Source: a virus. From it: DNA of 31,583 nucleotides. The notes below the pieces were generated by a model that was not told where the DNA came from, did no database searches, and was given only the letters and a program-made list of their open reading frames with translations. Within the stretch, counting starts at the first letter, position 1, and every line of letters starts with the position of its first letter. The stretch spans positions 1 through 31,583 of IMG/VR virus record IMGVR_UViG_3300032242_001847; one strand, written 5' to 3'. Shown here one piece after another: positions 1 through 7,219 of this stretch. Made by a program: the position numbers and the translations under genes.

Positions 1-87
1 GCCGGTTCAATCGAACGCGCGCGTCAGATCATCACCGGAGATCGCGTCTACGGATACACGTTCTCAGCAAGCGAATGGCGACGATGA
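1..87 (+). CDS. C-terminal end of a truncated unknown protein
   Basis: The frame is open from the first base to a TGA at 85-87 and encodes 28 residues ending in YGYTFSASEWRR. The start lies outside the window. The stop overlaps the ATG of the next gene in an ATGA junction, which supports it as a translated gene end in the same operon. The tail weakly recalls the DNA-contacting repeats of NUMOD/HNH-type proteins (short basic helix followed by a GY-F/W motif), but this is too little sequence for a family call. Confidence 0.5.
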   Translation, partial: AGSIERARQIITGDRVYGYTFSASEWRR

Positions 88-452
88 CCGAAAGCTATTT
101 TTCGTTTGCAGAAGCTCGAGGCGCAGCTCATCACGCAAGCCTTCGTCAAATCGACGCTGAACGCGAACGAGTGCGAACAGCGGAAGAAGCAGCTCAAGCC
201 GAACAGGATTACCGACGCAAACTGAGTCGCAAAATTGTTGAACTGCATTCGGAGGGCACAGCCTGGACTGTTGCTGCTGACATTGCAAGAGGCGACGACC
301 AAGTTTCCGCTGCAAGGTTTGAACGCGATGTGAAACAAGCAGTCGCAGCAACGCAGGAGCAAGCAAGTTTTCGACTGCAAGCCGATCGCCGCATTCTTGA
401 ACGTTTCTGCGAATGGTCAATGCGACGCGAACTGGCAGAAGGTGGCGCATAG
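84..452 (+). CDS. Small charged coiled-coil phage protein, unknown function
   Basis: I do not recognise the family. The 122-residue product is almost all helix, rich in Glu, Arg, Ala and Gln, with long heptad-like stretches at both ends and no membrane segment or signal peptide. An in-frame ATG lies at 75, but ATG 84 forms an ATGA overlap with the preceding stop and is the more likely start. The gene ends in a TAGTG overlap with the excisionase-like gene, so it is translated in one unit with the integration genes. It could be an accessory DNA-binding or nuclease-inhibitor protein; that is a guess from position only. Confidence 0.7.
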   Translation: MTESYFSFAEARGAAHHASLRQIDAERERVRTAEEAAQAEQDYRRKLSRKIVELHSEGTAWTVAADIARGDDQVSAARFERDVKQAVAATQEQASFRLQADRRILERFCEWSMRRELAEGGA

Positions 453-688
453 TGTCAGCGACCGTTCACAACCTTTCCGAAGCCCGTCGACCATCCGATC
501 GTGAACGCATTGACTGGACTGAACGACTTGTCACTCGAGCACAACTTGCAGATCATCTTGGTTTCAGTTCACGCTGGGTCAGTCAAAAGGTCTCCGAAGG
601 AATGCCTCACTTGAGAATGGGCGGTAGTCTCAGGTTTCAAGTGAGTGTCGCGGCAGCATGGCTGCTGGAACAGGAGAACAGCAAATGA
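452..688 (+). CDS. xis: HTH DNA-binding protein, probable excisionase (recombination directionality factor)
   Basis: The 78-residue protein carries a helix-turn-helix of the MerR/excisionase type: TRAQLADHLGFSSRWVSQKV around residues 29-48, then a wing and an aromatic/aliphatic helix ending in AAAWLLEQ. The GTG start at 452 overlaps the previous stop (TAGTG) and follows an AGAAGGTGG-like ribosome site; an upstream in-frame ATG at 413 lies inside the previous gene. The stop overlaps the integrase ATG (ATGA, 685-688). A small HTH protein directly upstream of a tyrosine integrase usually controls excision, hence the call. It could instead be a transcriptional regulator of the integrase. Confidence 0.7.
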   Translation: MSATVHNLSEARRPSDRERIDWTERLVTRAQLADHLGFSSRWVSQKVSEGMPHLRMGGSLRFQVSVAAAWLLEQENSK

Positions 689-1734
689 CCGTCTTTCAAA
701 AGGGCAAACGATGGGTTGCTCAGGTTCATGATTCCGCTACTGGCAAAGCACGGCACGTTGGCACGTTTGACACGCGTCGCGAAGCGATTCAAGCTGAAGC
801 TCGAGCATTCGAAACTCGCGTTTCAAAGATTGAAACAGTTGGCAGCTTCACTGCACGTTGGACGACAGATTTTCCCCGGCTGCAGCCATCAACCAACAAG
901 CACAATGCGGAGCGCATTCGCAAATTCGCAGACGCGTACAAAGCCCGTCGCATGGATTCCATTACGCGCCAGCAAGCGCGCGCCTGGGCTCTTGAGCATC
1001 CCGGCGAACATTCAGCTCTGAGAGCAATGTTTGCCGACGCGCTCAGAGACGACATCATCAACGCAAATCCGTTTGCTGATCTTGGCATCAGGAAGAAAAC
1101 ACCAAAACGCAGAATCGACCCTGATTGGATGAGTCAGCAAAACGTGCACGATCTTGCCGAAGCTGCATACCTTGTTCACAAACGCGGCACTGCTGACATC
1201 GTAAGCAACGCAATCATTGTTGCGGCGTACACGGGCATCAGGCCAGGGGAACTCTTCGCGCTTGAATTGTCCGATGTTCGAGTTGACGAATTGCTCATTT
1301 CAAGAGCAGTGCAATCACGAACAAACACGATCGGCCCTCCGAAGAACGGGCAGTCACGAGTCATCACTCTTCCTCGAGTCGCACGTTTGGCAATTGAGAA
1401 CACGCCTCGCAATCACGAAAAACTTGTCTTCACAAGCCCGACCGGACGACAGCTTTATCAAAGCAATTGGCATCAGCTTTGGAATCCCGTTCGAGTTGCA
1501 GCCGGTCGCGAAGCGATGCACTTTTACGAGCTGCGGCATTGGTGCGCAACACACTTGCTCGAGCTCGGTCTCAGTCCGTCCGACGTCGCTGTTCAACTGG
1601 GTCACACTGATGGCGGCATTCTCGTTCAGACCGTTTACGGGCATCCCAGCGAGGTCGGAGCACGCGAGCGCATTCTCAATCGAATCAACGAACCACAGCC
1701 CGTCCACAGCCGACCGCAGCGGAAAGCTCAATAG
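685..1734 (+). CDS. int: Tyrosine-family site-specific integrase
   Basis: The 349-residue protein has the full phage integrase layout: an N-terminal AP2-like arm-binding domain (GKRWVAQVHD, then a GTFDTRREA helix), a core-binding SAM-like domain at about 55-140, and a C-terminal catalytic domain. Catalytic positions visible are R186 (YTGIRPGEL), K220, R284 (YELRH), H307 (LGHTD) and the nucleophile Y318 (VYGHP). The usual first His of the H-x-x-R box is Tyr (Y281), a known variation. ATG 685 overlaps the upstream stop; an alternative ATG at 658 would add nine residues. No attP core is recognisable in the tight flanks. The protein would integrate and excise the phage chromosome. Confidence 0.96.
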   Translation: MTVFQKGKRWVAQVHDSATGKARHVGTFDTRREAIQAEARAFETRVSKIETVGSFTARWTTDFPRLQPSTNKHNAERIRKFADAYKARRMDSITRQQARAWALEHPGEHSALRAMFADALRDDIINANPFADLGIRKKTPKRRIDPDWMSQQNVHDLAEAAYLVHKRGTADIVSNAIIVAAYTGIRPGELFALELSDVRVDELLISRAVQSRTNTIGPPKNGQSRVITLPRVARLAIENTPRNHEKLVFTSPTGRQLYQSNWHQLWNPVRVAAGREAMHFYELRHWCATHLLELGLSPSDVAVQLGHTDGGILVQTVYGHPSEVGARERILNRINEPQPVHSRPQRKAQ

Positions 1735-1755
1735 CTGCAAGGATCTGCAAGGTGA

Positions 1756-2418
1756 ATGATGACCTCTCCCCGACTCAATCAAACTCTGAGCAATCCCTTG
1801 CAGAATGAGGAAAACACCGAGTTTTCTCAATCACAGCAGTCAGAAGCCATAAGCGCGGAAACTCAGGCGATTGAGGCAGCCTCTTTCGCAAACCACAGCA
1901 TTTCCACAGCCGCAAGCGGCTCAGACCACAGCCAACTGAGCCCGGAGCAATTCGAAGCAATGATTGACGCTCGAATGCAAGGCGCGCTCGACGAGCTGTC
2001 AACGTGTTCTCAAGTGCGCAGTTCAGCGCCATCAGCTCGAGCCGCTGATTCAAACGGTCACGGATTGCCCGTCAGCTCACAAGGCAACGCGCTCGGTGAC
2101 GATCCGGTCGGCGACCTGAGCCGCAAGTATCGACGCGCCGATCGCATTTATGACTTTGAACGACGTGTGCAACAAAAATACTGGTTGCTGAAAGAAGCTG
2201 AATTTGAGTTGAGCAGCACAAAATGGGCACGTCGCAAAGCGTCTGATCTTGGCGGCAACGGACGACTCGAGGTTGCAAAGTTTGCTCGCGAGCACGGCAC
2301 TCGTCGAGCTGCAGAGGCGTACTGCCTAGATCCAACAGACCCCAAAAGCGTTCGAAACATGATGCGCAACGTTCAGCGATACGTAATCGAACTTGACAAG
2401 ATTGAAAAAGCGCGATGA
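1756..2418 (+). CDS. Unknown protein with disordered N-terminus and basic helical C-terminus
   Basis: I do not recognise this 220-residue protein. Residues 1-110 are Ser/Gln/Asn/Ala-rich and look disordered. Residues 115-220 are helical and charged, with a segment (AKFAREHGTRRAAEAYCLDP) that resembles a helix-turn-helix. Start candidates are the consecutive ATGs at 1756 and 1759; AAGG-type ribosome sites lie at 1739 and 1749. The stop overlaps the next ATG (ATGA). Its place between integrase and a wall-lytic enzyme suggests an accessory or regulatory role, but function is open. Confidence 0.7.
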   Translation: MMTSPRLNQTLSNPLQNEENTEFSQSQQSEAISAETQAIEAASFANHSISTAASGSDHSQLSPEQFEAMIDARMQGALDELSTCSQVRSSAPSARAADSNGHGLPVSSQGNALGDDPVGDLSRKYRRADRIYDFERRVQQKYWLLKEAEFELSSTKWARRKASDLGGNGRLEVAKFAREHGTRRAAEAYCLDPTDPKSVRNMMRNVQRYVIELDKIEKAR

Positions 2419-2894
2419 GTCGTGAGCAGCGCATGATCGTTGCATTGTCAGCAATCGTCATTGTTCTTGCTGTTGACTTGCTATGTGTCAAAGCGGCAAA
2501 CGGGACGCCAGCTCGACTCCCAGAAAACTCAACAGATCGCATTGCTCACATTGCGCGAACAATGCCAGTCACGAGCCAATGGCAATCAGTGCTTGAGACG
2601 TACACTGGCGGCAGTTACGGAGTTGCGCACGTCAACGCACTTTGGCCGCGATCGCCTCACGGCGCAAAGCGCAAAACGATTATCGGAGCAGCCATTCATC
2701 ATCACGTGCCCGCAAGACTGCTGCTCGGCGTTTGGGGCGCAGAATCAGGCTTCGGCGCATACGCTTGCAACTTTGGTTTGACCGGATACTTTCCCGGCAC
2801 TGGCACAAGCGGCAGCTTTTGGAAAGACGCGCACCTCGCCGCTGATCTGTTCGATCGGCTTTACCGCTCACGCTATGGCCGACGCGCGTTCTAA
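2415..2894 (+). CDS. Membrane-anchored lytic transglycosylase-like (lysozyme-fold) protein
   Basis: The 159-residue protein starts with a hydrophobic helix at residues 7-28 (signal anchor or signal peptide) followed by an SLT/lysozyme-like domain. The candidate catalytic glutamate is E110 in LLGVWGAESGFG, preceded by the helix HHHVPARLL typical of transglycosylases and followed by a Gly/Thr-rich turn and an AADLFDRLY helix. It would cleave peptidoglycan outside the membrane. It lies far from the main lysis cassette at 21478-23296, so a role in superinfection control, DNA entry or late lysis is possible. The start overlaps the previous stop (ATGA). Confidence 0.72.
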   Translation: MSREQRMIVALSAIVIVLAVDLLCVKAANGTPARLPENSTDRIAHIARTMPVTSQWQSVLETYTGGSYGVAHVNALWPRSPHGAKRKTIIGAAIHHHVPARLLLGVWGAESGFGAYACNFGLTGYFPGTGTSGSFWKDAHLAADLFDRLYRSRYGRRAF

Positions 2895-3114
2895 ACCATA
2901 CGAGCCGACAGCTCGAGTACCGAGACCGCTCTCGCTTTGGATTGAAAAAGCAACGGGACGCGTCGTGTCAATCAACTCAATTTTCAACACTGGATCTGAA
3001 GCCGGAGAGCCCTGGACTGATCTTGTAAACGTTCAGCACGGATACAAAGCGTCTAGCTGCTGGAACGTCAAACTCTCAGAATTTTTCGAGCTGTTCGAAG
3101 TTTCAGGCTGTTAG
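2875..3114 (+). CDS. Small unknown protein (79 aa)
   Basis: The frame begins at ATG 2875 inside the end of the transglycosylase gene (20-base overlap). The product is soluble and mixed alpha/beta, with an ATGRVVSINSIF hairpin and a C-terminal LSEFFELFEV segment. No family recognised. The ribosome site is weak, so expression may depend on coupling to the upstream gene. It is the last gene before the structured intergenic region. Confidence 0.55.
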   Translation: MADARSKPYEPTARVPRPLSLWIEKATGRVVSINSIFNTGSEAGEPWTDLVNVQHGYKASSCWNVKLSEFFELFEVSGC

Positions 3115-3124
3115 AAAGTTCCGT

Positions 3125-3146
3125 CCGACTCACCAACTAGAGTCGG
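3125..3146 (+). repeat. Hairpin 1 of the 3115-3262 intergenic region
   Basis: CCGACTC (3125-3131) and GAGTCGG (3140-3146) are perfect inverted repeats around an eight-base loop, 11 bases after the stop at 3114. No T-run follows, so it is not a typical intrinsic terminator. It may be an operator, an RNA stability element or part of a larger structured element with the next two hairpins. Confidence 0.7.
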
Positions 3147-3150
3147 CGAC

Positions 3151-3189
3151 AATGACTGTACGCTGCTCGAAAAGCAGCTCGCAGTCATT
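3151..3189 (+). repeat. Hairpin 2: two-tier inverted repeat
   Basis: AATGACTG (3151-3158) pairs perfectly with CAGTCATT (3182-3189), and nested inside GCTGCT (3162-3167) pairs with AGCAGC (3173-3178) around a CGAAA loop. Three bases on each side form an internal loop. The arrangement is too regular for chance in an intergenic stretch of 148 bases, and it begins five bases after hairpin 1. Confidence 0.8.
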
Positions 3190-3200
3190 TCGCGTGCAGC

Positions 3201-3260
3201 AAGCCCCCGTTTCAAATAGCCAGCTTTCACGACTGGCATACCTATTTAGCTTGGGGGCTT
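3201..3260 (+). promoter_or_regulatory. Hairpin 3: three-tier structure that sequesters a ribosome site
   Basis: AAGCCCCC (3201-3208) pairs perfectly with GGGGGCTT (3253-3260). Inside are AAATA (3214-3218) with TATTT (3243-3247) and GCCAG (3219-3223) with CTGGC (3233-3237), with a five-base internal loop on each side and a five-base bulge. The right arm contains the only purine-rich stretch before the ATG at 3263, so folding would hide the ribosome site. This suggests translational control of the following gene, or a structured DNA/RNA element with another role. Confidence 0.6.
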
Positions 3261-3262
3261 TC

Positions 3263-3508
3263 ATGCTTAGCGATCAACGCGGTCTCGATTGGTGCTCGGT
3301 CAACCAAGAAATCGTGAAGCTCAAGCAGCTTCAACCTCGAGTCAGTTGTTCCGGCTGGAAATATCACTGCATATGCCCTGAACACGCCAACGTGACCGGC
3401 GGCATTCTCAGTCAATATCGGCGACTACTTGAAGCGGGCGATTCCAACAATGCCGCTGTCGTACGCAAAGAAATACGACACCTGCAGAAAACGCTAGGAC
3501 GCAACTGA
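3263..3508 (+). CDS. Small unknown Cys/His-containing protein (81 aa)
   Basis: The start is taken as ATG 3263, five bases after a GGGGG stretch; the same frame extends up to ATG 3152, but that part runs through two hairpins and looks non-coding. The product contains WCSVNQEI, then CSGWKYHCICPEH with three Cys and two His that could bind a metal, then a basic helix (ILSQYRRLLEAG ... RKEIRHLQKTL). No family recognised. The stop overlaps the next ATG (TGATG). Confidence 0.6.
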   Translation: MLSDQRGLDWCSVNQEIVKLKQLQPRVSCSGWKYHCICPEHANVTGGILSQYRRLLEAGDSNNAAVVRKEIRHLQKTLGRN

Positions 3509-3780
3509 TGTCAGACGAGGTTCGGGGGCGAACCATTTATGAAAAAGCCCTCGACCTCATTGACGAAGGCATCTCAGTAGCAATCGTCCCGATCTGCTCA
3601 GCCGACAGAGACAAGATCGGACTGTACGCACTCACAGTTGATCTTGACGTCTATCCGGAAATGAAGAAAGACGCGTACAGCTCGCACATTCGAGAACGCG
3701 AAACGTTCGCGCTCGGCATGACTGTCATCACGTCCGAATCAGCTCAAGACAAGAACTATCGTCATCGGCGCGTGCCCTAA
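3508..3780 (+). CDS. Small unknown protein (90 aa)
   Basis: I do not recognise this acidic, soluble alpha/beta protein. It has a central beta-rich core (ISVAIVPICSADRDKIGLYA) and charged ends. The start overlaps the preceding stop, so the pair is probably co-translated. The gene is followed by the hairpin-rich leader of the tail-fibre genes. Confidence 0.6.
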   Translation: MSDEVRGRTIYEKALDLIDEGISVAIVPICSADRDKIGLYALTVDLDVYPEMKKDAYSSHIRERETFALGMTVITSESAQDKNYRHRRVP

Positions 3781-3809
3781 ATCTTCGCCAGCGCTTCGAT
3801 CATCGCGGC

Positions 3810-3857
3810 GAATGGGGCGGCACGGCTGCCATTCCCCCGAGGCACGTCGTGCCGCCC
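3810..3857 (+). promoter_or_regulatory. Competing inverted repeats (attenuator-like leader) before the tail-fibre genes
   Basis: Three overlapping pairings are visible: GAATGG (3810-3815) with CCATTC (3829-3834); GGGCGGCACG (3815-3824) with CGTGCCGCCC (3848-3857), a perfect 10-base stem; and GGCAC (3841-3845) with GTGCC (3849-3853). The last two exclude each other. No T-run follows. The element sits 12 bases before the AGGAG ribosome site of the next gene. It could end transcription of the left genes or switch between two RNA folds. Confidence 0.6.
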
Positions 3858-3883
3858 AACCATTTACACAGGAGCTTTGAAAC

Positions 3884-4231
3884 GTGGACGCAACCGAATA
3901 CAACCTGCGTCGCCACTACCTCGACAGCTTGAACTTGAACGTCGTCTTCACACAAGACGACGGTGTGACTCCGATCAACCTGACCGGATACACGGCGACT
4001 TTCAACGTTTACGACCGCAAAGGCGGTTCGATTGTTGCAACGCTCACAAACGGTTCTGGCATCACGGTTACTGCAGCAGCGGGCAACATTCAGGTTGATC
4101 GCAGCCCAGCTCAGATCACAGCTTGGAAGCTCAGCGATGGTAAAGGCGCATACGACCTCTCGATCGCATCATCGTCCGGCACGACAAATCGTGTGCTCTT
4201 GAAGGGCACGCTTGAAATCACTCGTTCATGA
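3884..4231 (+). CDS. Baseplate/fibre-associated Ig-like beta protein (BppU N-terminal type)
   Basis: The 115-residue protein is all-beta, with the pattern of the BppU-type baseplate domain: VVFTQDDGVTPINLTGYTAT, a central VDRSPAQITAW segment, then GAYDLSIAS and a final VLLKGTLEI strand. The GTG start at 3884 has AGGAG at 3870-3874. Its stop overlaps the ATG of the fibre gene (ATGA), so it probably docks the fibre to the tail. Family assignment rests on motif shape only. Confidence 0.7.
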   Translation: MDATEYNLRRHYLDSLNLNVVFTQDDGVTPINLTGYTATFNVYDRKGGSIVATLTNGSGITVTAAAGNIQVDRSPAQITAWKLSDGKGAYDLSIASSSGTTNRVLLKGTLEITRS

Positions 4232-6504
4232 CGCTTGTCAAGGTTGAAGAAACTGTTCTCGGTCTCAGGATCGGCAACGACACGGTCGTCGTCAGTCCAA
4301 CGAGCACTGAAACAATCATCAAACTCGCAGCAAGCGGGCCTCAAGGCCCAGCGGGAACAACGCTGACCGCCGGTGGCACGTGGACTGCCCAGGCTTATTC
4401 AAAAGACACGTTCGTCGCGTATCAAGGCTCAAGTTACGTTTCAACGTCCGCAACCGCTGCGGGCGACGTTCCCGGCAGCTCGTCAAAATGGATGTTGCTT
4501 GCAGCGCAAGGGTCAACCGGCGCAAAAGGCGACACGGGCTCGCAAGGCATTCAAGGCGTCAAAGGTGACACCGGAAGTCAAGGCTTGCAAGGTCTGCAAG
4601 GTGTTCAAGGCGTCAAAGGCGACACGGGCACGACGGGCAATGGAATTGCATCAGTCGCCTGGACATCGTCAACCGGAGGTTCAAGCGCTGGCATCGCTGG
4701 CGCGACCGACACTTACACGATCACGTATACGAGCGGATCGACCGCGACGTTTACTGTCAAGAACGGTGCGAACGGCACCAATGGCATCAACGGCACCAAC
4801 GGAACGAACGGTACTAACGGCAGAAGCGTTTCAAGCATTAGTCGCACCTCCGGCACAGGAGCCGCTGGCACGTCTGACACGTTCACAATCAGCTATTCAG
4901 ATTCAACAACTTCGACGTTCTCGGTTTACAACGGTGCAAACGGCACCAATGGGACAAACGGCACAGCCGGTCGCGGAATCACGTCAATCGCTCGAACAAA
5001 TGGCACTGGCGCTGCTGGAACGACCGACACGTACACGATCAGCTATAGCGATTCGACAACTTCAACGTTTGCAGTAGTCAACGGCTCAAACGGCACGAAC
5101 GGCACTAACGGTCGAGCGGTTTCAACAATCAGCAAGACAAGTACGTCAGGCAACGTTGACACGTACACAATTACGTATTCAGATTCAACGACTTCAACTT
5201 TCACGGTCACGAACGGAACCAACGGCGCAAACGGATCAAACGGCACCAACGGTCGCGGAGTCAGCTCAATCAGTCGCACGTCTGGCACCGGAGCTGCAGG
5301 CACAACAGACACTTACACGATTACCTATTCGGACAGCACAACTTCGACGTTCACAGTCGTCAACGGATCGAACGGCACGAACGGCACGAACGGCACCAAC
5401 GGCACGAACGGCACCAACGGCGCTCAGGGCGTAAGCGGCATCGCTGGCTTGACTTACATTGGCGCATATTCCAGCTCGACAACGTACTCGACCAATCAAG
5501 CGGTCAGCGTCGCAGGCTCAACAACAACCTATTACGTCAGCTTGATTAACAGCAACCTGAATCACGATCCGACAACGACGTCAGGTTATTGGGCTCAGAT
5601 CGGCTCAGGTCTCTCGATCAACACGAGCACCGGCGCATTGCAAGCAAACATTGCAAGCACAAGCTCAACCGCCGCTGGAACATCAACGGAACTCATCAGC
5701 GGCGCTGACAAACGAATTGTCAGCAGCACAAGCACGCTGAATCTGGGCGGTCTTGGCAGCACAAACCTTGTCATGACCAACGGCACCGGAGTGTTCCTGA
5801 GCGGCGCTGCAGTCAACATTCCAGGAAACGCCAGCTATAACAACGTGGCAGTCGACAGCTTCGCTTCGTCTCAATCGACAACAGCGGGCGTCATCTTCAA
5901 AGGCAACAGCGGCAGCCCAGCAAACCCGAACACGGGCGCAACAGGCTTACTCGTCCCAGCAATGGCGACAACGACTTACACGATTGCAACCGGACTCAAA
6001 GCAAACAGATTCTTCACGCCGATCGCATTGACCGTCTCCGGAGTTCGCATCTACGTCGCAACAGCACCGTCAGTCGCATGGAACCTATACGCCGCGATCT
6101 TCGACGAGACCGGCACTAGCAGGCTCATTTGGTCAAACACGACAACGCTTCCGACATCAGGCACGACAGCATCAGCCAACGTGAACATTCCATTCGCGAA
6201 CTACCTGAGCGGCACATCATCGACCACACTGCTACCCGGCTCAACGTACTACGTTGCAGTCGGATTCACAGGCGGCACAGGCGGCACTGTTGGCGGCAAC
6301 AACATTCAAGGCTTGAATGCTTGGGGCATGGCCGGTGGCAACTCAAGCATCAACAACTACGCCGACACAAAAGGCGTTTATTCAACCGGCGCACAACTGT
6401 TCTCGCACGGCACATACAACCTTTCAGCCATTGGCAGCGCAACAGGCGGCGCATCAACAACCGGCACAAACAGCGCGGCGCAGGTTCAATGCCTCATCTA
6501 CTGA
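4228..6504 (+). CDS. Collagen-like receptor-binding tail fibre with repeated modules
   Basis: This 758-residue protein is probably a trimeric fibre or adhesin. Residues 1-30 look like an attachment domain. A carbohydrate-binding-like segment follows (WTAQAYSKDTFVAYQGSSYV), then a short collagen-like G-X-Y stretch (GAKGDTGSQGIQG). Between about 4636 and 5421 come five modules of roughly 45-60 residues, each a beta segment (TDTYTISYSDSTTSTF) followed by Gly-Thr-Asn repeats. A second carbohydrate-binding-like domain (YIGAYSSSTTYSTNQAV) and a Ser/Thr/Gly-rich C-terminal domain complete it. Unusually, it lies upstream of the terminase genes instead of after the tail hub, which suggests an exchangeable host-range cassette. 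Confidence 0.88.
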   Translation: MTLVKVEETVLGLRIGNDTVVVSPTSTETIIKLAASGPQGPAGTTLTAGGTWTAQAYSKDTFVAYQGSSYVSTSATAAGDVPGSSSKWMLLAAQGSTGAKGDTGSQGIQGVKGDTGSQGLQGLQGVQGVKGDTGTTGNGIASVAWTSSTGGSSAGIAGATDTYTITYTSGSTATFTVKNGANGTNGINGTNGTNGTNGRSVSSISRTSGTGAAGTSDTFTISYSDSTTSTFSVYNGANGTNGTNGTAGRGITSIARTNGTGAAGTTDTYTISYSDSTTSTFAVVNGSNGTNGTNGRAVSTISKTSTSGNVDTYTITYSDSTTSTFTVTNGTNGANGSNGTNGRGVSSISRTSGTGAAGTTDTYTITYSDSTTSTFTVVNGSNGTNGTNGTNGTNGTNGAQGVSGIAGLTYIGAYSSSTTYSTNQAVSVAGSTTTYYVSLINSNLNHDPTTTSGYWAQIGSGLSINTSTGALQANIASTSSTAAGTSTELISGADKRIVSSTSTLNLGGLGSTNLVMTNGTGVFLSGAAVNIPGNASYNNVAVDSFASSQSTTAGVIFKGNSGSPANPNTGATGLLVPAMATTTYTIATGLKANRFFTPIALTVSGVRIYVATAPSVAWNLYAAIFDETGTSRLIWSNTTTLPTSGTTASANVNIPFANYLSGTSSTTLLPGSTYYVAVGFTGGTGGTVGGNNIQGLNAWGMAGGNSSINNYADTKGVYSTGAQLFSHGTYNLSAIGSATGGASTTGTNSAAQVQCLIY
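4636..5421 (+). repeat. Five in-frame fibre modules ending in a 9-bp tandem array
   Basis: Modules begin near 4636, 4819, 4969, 5110 and 5250 and share the TDTYTI-YSDSTTSTF core at protein and DNA level. The last ends in five back-to-back copies of AACGGCACG/C at 5371-5415 plus a partial copy. Because the unit is 9 bases, copy-number slippage keeps the frame and only changes fibre length. Confidence 0.9.
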
Positions 6505-6902
6505 CCTACGGCGGCGACGGTCTAACCGCATACCGTCGAACCGAAGACAACGGCGAAGCACTCGAACTTGTCGAAACAATTAGCGGTGGCACAATCGGTC
6601 TGATCCGCTGGCACACATCGCCAGACAATCCACTGCACACAATCCTCACACAGTTCACAATCGACGAGCCCTGGCAAGCACGAGGCTACGGTCGATGGAA
6701 CGGCGGCGCACTACTTGACGAGCTCGAGGCGCAAGGGCAAACACGGATCATCGGAGTCGGCATGACTAACGAGCAGCCGATCGTCAGCAGAGGCGCAGAC
6801 GACACGCCAAACGGAGTTGAGCTTGACCTCACAGATCAAAGCAATCCGTTCCGACAATGGGTCAGAGCAACATCGACACCGACCCGACCGCCGCTCCAAT
6901 GA
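6489..6902 (+). CDS. Possible GNAT-fold protein downstream of the fibre
   Basis: The 137-residue frame starts at ATG 6489, overlapping the fibre gene by 16 bases; upstream extension of the frame only shadows the fibre gene. Residues around 31-90 resemble the GNAT acetyltransferase core: a GLIRWH strand, ILTQFTIDEPW strand, then QARGYGRWNGGALLDELEAQG, which matches the Q/R-x-x-G-x-G/A acetyl-CoA loop and following helix. The rest is short for a full GNAT domain and unlike it. It could modify the fibre or a host component, or be a fibre chaperone. The match is suggestive only. Confidence 0.6.
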   Translation: MPHLLTYGGDGLTAYRRTEDNGEALELVETISGGTIGLIRWHTSPDNPLHTILTQFTIDEPWQARGYGRWNGGALLDELEAQGQTRIIGVGMTNEQPIVSRGADDTPNGVELDLTDQSNPFRQWVRATSTPTRPPLQ

Positions 6903-7219
6903 GAACGTTATGCCTCAACTGCGGCACGCTGATACCAACGAACACCGGCAGTCGATGCTCAGCGTGCAAACCAAAGCGCCAGCGTGCAACGGGACAAGGG
7001 CGCGCGTATCGCACTGCAGCTTGGCAACGCATCAGAGCTGCCGCGATTAGCAGAGCCGGACACATGTGCACCAGATGCGGCACACGAGATCAATTGCAAG
7101 TGCATCACATCCTTCCACTGGCAGACGGTGGCACTCACGATCAACACAACCTTCAGGTTGTCTGCAGATCTTGCCATCCGATCGTAGAAGCTGAACACAA
7201 AGCATCACGACGGGCATAG
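6899..7219 (+). CDS. HNH endonuclease of the DNA-packaging module
   Basis: The 106-residue protein has an N-terminal zinc knuckle (C5, C8, C20, C23) and an HNH core with C57/C60 and C89/C92 as structural zinc ligands and the H69-H70, N84, H93 catalytic set (VHHILPLADGG ... HNL ... CRSCH). ATG 6899 overlaps the previous stop (ATGA); an in-frame ATG at 6857 is less likely. HNH proteins next to terminase genes are known to assist cos cleavage and packaging (HK97 gp74 type), which fits its place just before the terminase genes. Confidence 0.92.
   Translation: MRTLCLNCGTLIPTNTGSRCSACKPKRQRATGQGRAYRTAAWQRIRAAAISRAGHMCTRCGTRDQLQVHHILPLADGGTHDQHNLQVVCRSCHPIVEAEHKASRRA

Noticed and set aside
1735-1755. 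attP next to integrase
   Set aside because: Only a 21-base gap, and no core or arm-type repeats seen; attP may lie elsewhere or outside the window.
3201-3260. tRNA-like fold (8-base outer stem)
   Set aside because: Only 60 bases, no T-loop or anticodon arm of normal size on either strand.
3152-3262. Upstream extension of the 3263-3508 gene to ATG 3152
   Set aside because: It runs through two strong hairpins, lacks a ribosome site and gives Ser/Gln-rich unlikely protein; ATG 3263 has a purine run at good distance.
5043-5312. Minus-strand frame across the fibre repeats
   Set aside because: Val/Pro-rich antisense of the repeated modules, no ribosome site, inside a clear plus-strand gene.
5371-5421. 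CRISPR-like repeat array
   Set aside because: 9-base units without spacers, in frame within the fibre gene.
6129-6488. Upstream part of the frame of the GNAT-like gene
   Set aside because: Arg/His/Gln-rich out-of-frame shadow of the fibre gene; start placed at ATG 6489.
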